DNA from: an uncultured Bacteroidales bacterium
Lineage (GTDB): Bacteria > Bacteroidota > Bacteroidia > Bacteroidales > UBA932
Assembly (NCBI GenBank): GCA_934667175.1
Contig: CAKULN010000071.1
Coordinates: 1-11,098, forward strand
Reading direction: 5' to 3'
DNA length: 11,098 nucleotides
Shown here: one piece after another, positions 8,235 to 11,098 of the stretch
How positions within the stretch are numbered: the stretch's first letter is position 1
Layout of the letters: every line of letters begins with the position of its first letter
Notes under the pieces: model-generated
What the model was told of the DNA's origin: nothing
Database searches by the model: none
The model's input: the letters and a program-made list of their open reading frames with translations, nothing else
Made by a program: the position numbers and the translations under genes

Positions 8235-10163
8235 GTGAAGAAATCATTTAAAAGAGTATCCGCATTAGTGGCCATCCTGCCCTTGATTGGATGTTCGGGA
8301 ATAATTGATACCCCGGAAATAGGGAATATTCAAGAGGTGGTTGCCTCTGAATGCATTGGAAAGATAATCAACACCCGGTCCGCAGGTGATTGCGACAATG
8401 AGATTCTCGTGAAGTTGACAATGGCTCCGGAAGATGGCTTTTTTGATAAGATGCGTGTCAAGGGGGTCGTCAGCATAGAGAAAGTGTTCGACTCTTGCCC
8501 AGGAAAGGAGGAACTTGAGCGCCGGTTCGGACTGGATCTTTGGTATGCGTTAAAAACTAAGGCGGGCTCAGACCACAATATAATAGCCGAAGTTCTTGCT
8601 TTGGACACGAATGTGTCCGCCATCGAGTATGGCGTAAAGTATGCGCGCGTGTCTGATGGGGAATGTAAGCCTTGTCTGTCCAGTGTCCGAACGCGAGGGT
8701 CTGATGCTGTCTTTAATGATCCATATCTTGCCAACCAGTGGCATTTCATGAATGTCGGAGACCGTGCTGTGGCGAACGACAGTTATTCAGGAGGAGATAT
8801 TAATGTCAAAGATGTTTGGAAATCACTGACTTGTGGAGATAAGTCTATCATTGTCGCCGTGCTGGACGAGGGCGTGAAATACAATCACCCGGACCTTGCC
8901 GGAAACATGTGGACCGGTCCGAACGGGGAGCATGGATGGAACTTTGTGGATAGAAACAGTACAATTACATGGGCCGAAGACGGTGACAGCGGACATGGGA
9001 CACATTGTGCAGGGACAATAGCTGCGTTGAATAATAATGACTTGGGTGTCTGTGGAGTCGCTGGAGGAAGTGGTAACGGCGATGGAGTGCAAATCATGTC
9101 ATGCCAGATATTCAGTGGAAAAAGGGGCGGTTCTTCATCCATTGTCGCCAAAGCGATCAAATATGCGGCTGACAACGGAGCTTCGGTTATTTCATGTTCA
9201 TTCGGGTATCAAGGGGGATCTTATAAATCCGATGCCGAATATAAGGCTGGCAATAACGGGGAGAATTCCTTGGAGGAGGCTGCGATTCGTTATTTTGAGG
9301 CGAGTAGCAATAATGATGTTTTGGACGGTGGTGTTGCGATATTCGCCGCTGGAAATGACGGAGATCCGTATGCGACATATCCCGGGGCACTTTATGATAT
9401 TATCAGCGTCTCTGCATTCGGACCGGATTATCTTCCCGCATATTATACCAACTATGGACCCGGTTGCAGCATAGTGGCACCTGGAGGCGAGGCTTATCAT
9501 GAGAATGTTTCAGGAAATCATGCTCTTGGCATGGTTCTTTCCACAGTACCTTCGGAACTGTACAATTCTGATTATGGATATATGCAAGGAACCTCGATGG
9601 CTTGTCCGCACGTGGCAGGCGTGGCTGCGCTTGCCCTGTCATATTCAAAGAAAATGGGCAAACATTTTTCAGTCAAGGAGTTCAAGGATATGATTGTGAC
9701 TTCTACCAATGATTTTGACACCAGATTGATAGGGACGAAACAGCTGAAAGGCAAATCTTTCAGCCTTGCTCCGTATTACCACAAGATGGGAACGGGCTCC
9801 ATTGACACTTGGAAGCTGATGATGAAAATCGAAGGAACTCCTTGCCTTACCGCTGTCATTGGCAAGGAACAATGGATTGATCTCTCAAGTGTTTTCGGGA
9901 CAGCTTCGATCAATCTAACATATCTTGATGTGGAGTGTACGGATGAGGATGCCGATGCTATCGGAATCGTACAGGCTCCATACATAAAATACGGCCGACT
10001 GTTTATCCACCCTACTAAATGTGGATCGGCGAAGTTCAAGGTTACCGCTGTCGGAGGAGGTGATTTTGTGGGAGGTGACGATGCCATAGGTGGAATGGAA
10101 GTGTCGCAGGCAGTCTCGGTTATTGTCAGACCATTCAAAAGTGAAAATGGAGGTTGGCTATGA
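8235..10163 (+). CDS. S8 (subtilisin-like) serine protease lipoprotein
   Basis: This is a 642-residue protein from a GTG start. The in-frame ATG 8187 lies inside the hairpin and would add 16 residues, three of them acidic, before the signal. From GTG the N-terminus is (M)KKSFKRVSALVAILPLIG with lipidated Cys20. Residues about 45-155 look like a propeptide. The S8 catalytic domain covers about 165-490: Asp211 in VAVLDEGVKYNHPDL, His254 in SGHGTHCAGTIAAL, oxyanion Asn374 in FAAGNDG and Ser454 in GTSMACPHVAG. The triad is complete. A C-terminal domain, about 530-642, carries a cadherin/Ig-like pattern (WIDLSSVF, LTYLDVE, LFIHPTKCGSAKFKVTAVGGG) and ends GGWL. Mature CSGIIDTPE lacks the K-D/E-D/E export signal, so a periplasmic face is possible. 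It probably cuts protein to peptides for SusCD. It overlaps the next gene by 4 bp. Confidence 0.93.
   Translation: MKKSFKRVSALVAILPLIGCSGIIDTPEIGNIQEVVASECIGKIINTRSAGDCDNEILVKLTMAPEDGFFDKMRVKGVVSIEKVFDSCPGKEELERRFGLDLWYALKTKAGSDHNIIAEVLALDTNVSAIEYGVKYARVSDGECKPCLSSVRTRGSDAVFNDPYLANQWHFMNVGDRAVANDSYSGGDINVKDVWKSLTCGDKSIIVAVLDEGVKYNHPDLAGNMWTGPNGEHGWNFVDRNSTITWAEDGDSGHGTHCAGTIAALNNNDLGVCGVAGGSGNGDGVQIMSCQIFSGKRGGSSSIVAKAIKYAADNGASVISCSFGYQGGSYKSDAEYKAGNNGENSLEEAAIRYFEASSNNDVLDGGVAIFAAGNDGDPYATYPGALYDIISVSAFGPDYLPAYYTNYGPGCSIVAPGGEAYHENVSGNHALGMVLSTVPSELYNSDYGYMQGTSMACPHVAGVAALALSYSKKMGKHFSVKEFKDMIVTSTNDFDTRLIGTKQLKGKSFSLAPYYHKMGTGSIDTWKLMMKIEGTPCLTAVIGKEQWIDLSSVFGTASINLTYLDVECTDEDADAIGIVQAPYIKYGRLFIHPTKCGSAKFKVTAVGGGDFVGGDDAIGGMEVSQAVSVIVRPFKSENGGWL
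10149..10153 (+). promoter_or_regulatory. Shine-Dalgarno site for the lipocalin-like gene
   Basis: GGAGG at 10149-10153 lies inside the last protease codons and 6 nt before ATG 10160. It supports ATG 10160 over the in-frame TTG at 10154, which immediately abuts the site. It is the best SD match in this operon, where most genes show none. Together with the ATGA overlap it suggests translation coupled to the protease. Confidence 0.6.
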
Positions 10164-10591
10164 TAAAGTTTACAAATCGGATTAAGTTGGTCGTCACAAT
10201 GTTGTTGGCCTTTTCGTCATGTTCCGGCAGTAAGGAAGAGAAGTCCTTGGACATAACAGGGGAATGGAACCTGATTGACGTGACCACGAAGTCGGCCACA
10301 TTAGGTGGACAGACCGTGGACGTATATGTGTCTTTTTCAGATGACAAGACGTTCGTGATATATCAGATGATAGGGGAGGGACGATATCACAAGTACACAG
10401 GCAACTGGACAATGTCCGGTACCAAACTTGACGGGAAATACAAAGACGGAATAAAATGGGGAACGACTTACAACGTTGAACTCACATCTTCCGGTTCCCA
10501 GATGATATTAAGTACAGATTCGGGTGAAGTTGACACCTATCAAATCAAAAGGCCTCAATACCAACTGAAATTATCAGCGATGCAGTATTGA
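10160..10591 (+). CDS. Small lipocalin-like lipoprotein
   Basis: This is a 143-residue protein. MIKFTNRIKLVVTMLLAFSS is the signal and Cys21 the probable lipidation site (CSGSKEEKS, acidic after the Cys). The rest is one beta-rich lipocalin-like domain (PF13648-like in my judgement). It opens with the diagnostic GEWNLIDV (G-x-W near the first strand), then VDVYVSFSDDKTFVIYQ, RYHKYTGNWTMSGTKLDGKY and WGTTYNVELTSSGSQMILST. That is the short eight-strand barrel pattern common in Bacteroidota lipoproteins. Its ATG overlaps the protease TGA (ATGA), so the two are likely co-translated. Family knowledge gives no function. Being paired with a protease suggests a ligand-binding accessory or protease partner, which is inference. 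It is the last gene of the cluster, with no convincing terminator seen after it. Confidence 0.85.
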   Translation: MIKFTNRIKLVVTMLLAFSSCSGSKEEKSLDITGEWNLIDVTTKSATLGGQTVDVYVSFSDDKTFVIYQMIGEGRYHKYTGNWTMSGTKLDGKYKDGIKWGTTYNVELTSSGSQMILSTDSGEVDTYQIKRPQYQLKLSAMQY

Positions 10592-10696
10592 TGGATTAAT
10601 GATGCCGTTATCCGTGGTTTCTTGTCCTTAGACTCCATGTTTACCGAGGGTGGTCACTTGCTTTTGTCCTCCGCCTGATGTTCCTTAGTCGGAAAT

Positions 10697-10725
10697 GTTT
10701 CTATTATTTGTGAATAATGAACTTA
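10697..10725 (+). repeat. Direct repeat, copy 1 (promoter-like)
   Basis: Aligned without gaps to 10994-11022, it matches at 23 of 29 positions, including TTTGTG and ATAATGAACT. The offset is exactly 297 bp. Copy 2 contains a perfect Bacteroidota -7 element. In copy 1 the same place reads TATTATTTG, one base too long for consensus, so it may be a degenerate or alternative promoter. Confidence 0.6.
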
Positions 10726-10840
10726 TGTTTTTCAAACCACGGACATGGAAATGTGCTTCTGACAGTTGTCAGAGGCATGTCGTTGTGGCTGCCCCCTTGT
10801 TGGTGAGTAGGGTCAGACACACGGATCGGTCTCTCAACGC

Positions 10841-10870
10841 ACCCAAAGGCATCCTCCCGTGCCTGTGGGT
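10841..10870 (+). repeat. Inverted repeat / hairpin in the intergenic region
   Basis: ACCCA-a-AGGCA (10841-10851) pairs with TGCCT-g-TGGGT (10860-10870): ten pairs, one A-G mismatch and an 8-nt loop. No T-tract follows, so it is not an intrinsic terminator. Confidence 0.55.
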
Positions 10871-10915
10871 TGCAAACAGCCGGTCGCGACAGGCCCGGCG
10901 GCCGGTGGGTAAGCT

Positions 10916-10944
10916 TATGACTTTGATTTTTCGGCAAAGTCATA
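10916..10944 (+). repeat. Inverted repeat / perfect 10-bp hairpin
   Basis: TATGACTTTG (10916-10925) is perfectly complementary to CAAAGTCATA (10935-10944) around a 9-nt loop that contains five T residues. It lies 56 bp upstream of the -7 element of the next gene. Confidence 0.6.
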
Positions 10945-10953
10945 TCACGCTGG

Positions 10954-10979
10954 CGACAAATAACAGTCGTACTTTGTCG
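10954..10979 (+). repeat. Inverted repeat / 7-bp hairpin
   Basis: CGACAAA (10954-10960) pairs with TTTGTCG (10973-10979). A shorter alternative stem uses CGAC (10954-10957) with GTCG (10966-10969), so two mutually exclusive pairings are possible. It lies just upstream of the next gene's promoter. Confidence 0.45.
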
Positions 10980-10993
10980 GATGCTTACGAAAA

Positions 10994-11022
10994 GTTTTTT
11001 ATCTTTGTGGATAATGAACTAA
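10994..11022 (+). repeat. Direct repeat, copy 2 (contains the promoter)
   Basis: Partner of 10697-10725, with 23 of 29 identical positions. It spans the -7 element, the likely transcription start and the first bases of the leader of the downstream gene. Confidence 0.6.
11000..11007 (+). promoter_or_regulatory. Bacteroidota-type -7 promoter element
   Basis: TATCTTTG matches the TAnnTTTG consensus used by the primary sigma factor of Bacteroidota at every fixed position. A TTTG at 10973-10976 could be the -33 element, but its 23-nt spacer is longer than the usual 19-20. The implied start near 11013-11016 leaves a leader of about 20 nt before ATG 11036, with AAGGA at 11023-11027 as ribosome site. 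Confidence 0.6.
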
Positions 11023-11035
11023 AAGGACGTGCCGT

Positions 11036-11098
11036 ATGCTATACCCGATTGGAATACAGAGTTTTGAGGACATCCGCAGGGGCGGGTATGTCTATGTT
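11036..11098 (+). CDS. AAA-ATPase-like / PD-(D/E)XK family protein, 3' truncated (N-terminus only)
   Basis: Twenty-one codons are visible before the window ends. They read MLYPIGIQSFEDIRRGGYVY plus Val. The YPIGIQSFE-x-IR-x-GYVYV pattern is the characteristic N-terminus of the AAA-ATPase-like (PF09820) proteins whose C-terminal half is a PD-(D/E)XK nuclease. The start is supported by AAGGA 8 nt upstream and a good promoter further up. It is thus probably a paralogue of the gene cut at the left edge, in the same orientation. Most of the protein is outside the window, so completeness and active-site residues cannot be judged. Confidence 0.85.
   Translation, partial: MLYPIGIQSFEDIRRGGYVYV

Larger units (their letters stand above)
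10592..11035 (+). other. Gene-poor, structure-rich intergenic region
   Basis: These 444 bp separate the lipocalin gene from the next AAA-ATPase-like gene. I find no convincing protein gene, tRNA or IS element. The region holds a 10-bp inverted repeat (10611-10620 with 10734-10743), a direct repeat (10697-10725 and 10994-11022), a dyad at 10757-10774 (TTCTGACA/TGTCAGAG around 2 nt), and three further stems listed separately. GC content is high around 10780-10910, above the flanks. One + frame from ATG 10724 stays open to the window end and one - frame is open over 10704-10943. Open frames on both strands of GC-rich structured DNA are weak evidence for protein. A structured leader or non-coding RNA is my preferred reading. 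Confidence 0.5.

Noticed and set aside
10704..10943. 79-codon open frame on the - strand of the intergenic region
   Set aside because: It overlaps an open + frame and the stems, and no family features are visible. It is better explained by structured GC-rich DNA.
1..11098. CRISPR array, tRNA or rRNA genes, insertion sequence or prophage genes
   Set aside because: No regularly spaced short repeats, cloverleaf, rRNA motifs, transposase or phage protein signatures were found on either strand.

Overview
The window looks like a Bacteroidales (phylum Bacteroidota) chromosome. The evidence is a tandem SusC/RagA and SusD/RagB pair, several lipoprotein signal peptides, and a perfect TAnnTTTG type -7 promoter element near the right end. 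It also has partial genes from the AAA-ATPase-like/PD-(D/E)XK family that is highly paralogous in this group. The genus cannot be fixed from the sequence alone.

Layout, all on the + strand. (1) 1-894: C-terminal part of a PD-(D/E)XK (DUF1703-type) protein, GC-rich at third codon positions. (2) 895-979: short leader with a 12-position hairpin (one mismatch) ending 10 nt before the susC start. (3) 980-4189: SusC/RagA TonB-dependent transporter. (4) 4227-5891: SusD/RagB lipoprotein. (5) 5916-8159: large multidomain beta-sandwich lipoprotein. (6) 8187-8219: a 13-position hairpin between the lipoprotein and the next gene. (7) 8235-10163: subtilisin-like (S8) lipoprotein protease, probably starting at GTG. 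(8) 10160-10591: small lipocalin-like lipoprotein overlapping the protease stop by ATGA. (9) 10592-11035: a 444-bp gene-poor region that is unusually rich in inverted repeats and has a 29-bp imperfect direct repeat 297 bp apart. (10) 11036-end: first 21 codons of a second AAA-ATPase-like/PD-(D/E)XK gene.

The five central genes are tightly packed and probably form one outer-membrane uptake operon. The S8 protease would cut protein at the cell surface or in the periplasm. The multidomain lipoprotein and SusD would capture product, and SusC would import it with TonB energy. There is no glycoside hydrolase, polysaccharide lyase or sulfatase in the window, so a protein or peptide substrate (as for RagAB) is more likely than a glycan. 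No ECF sigma/anti-sigma pair or hybrid two-component regulator is adjacent. Hairpins sit just before the susC and protease start codons and may set expression after transcription starts. The least explained part is the structured 444-bp region at the right.
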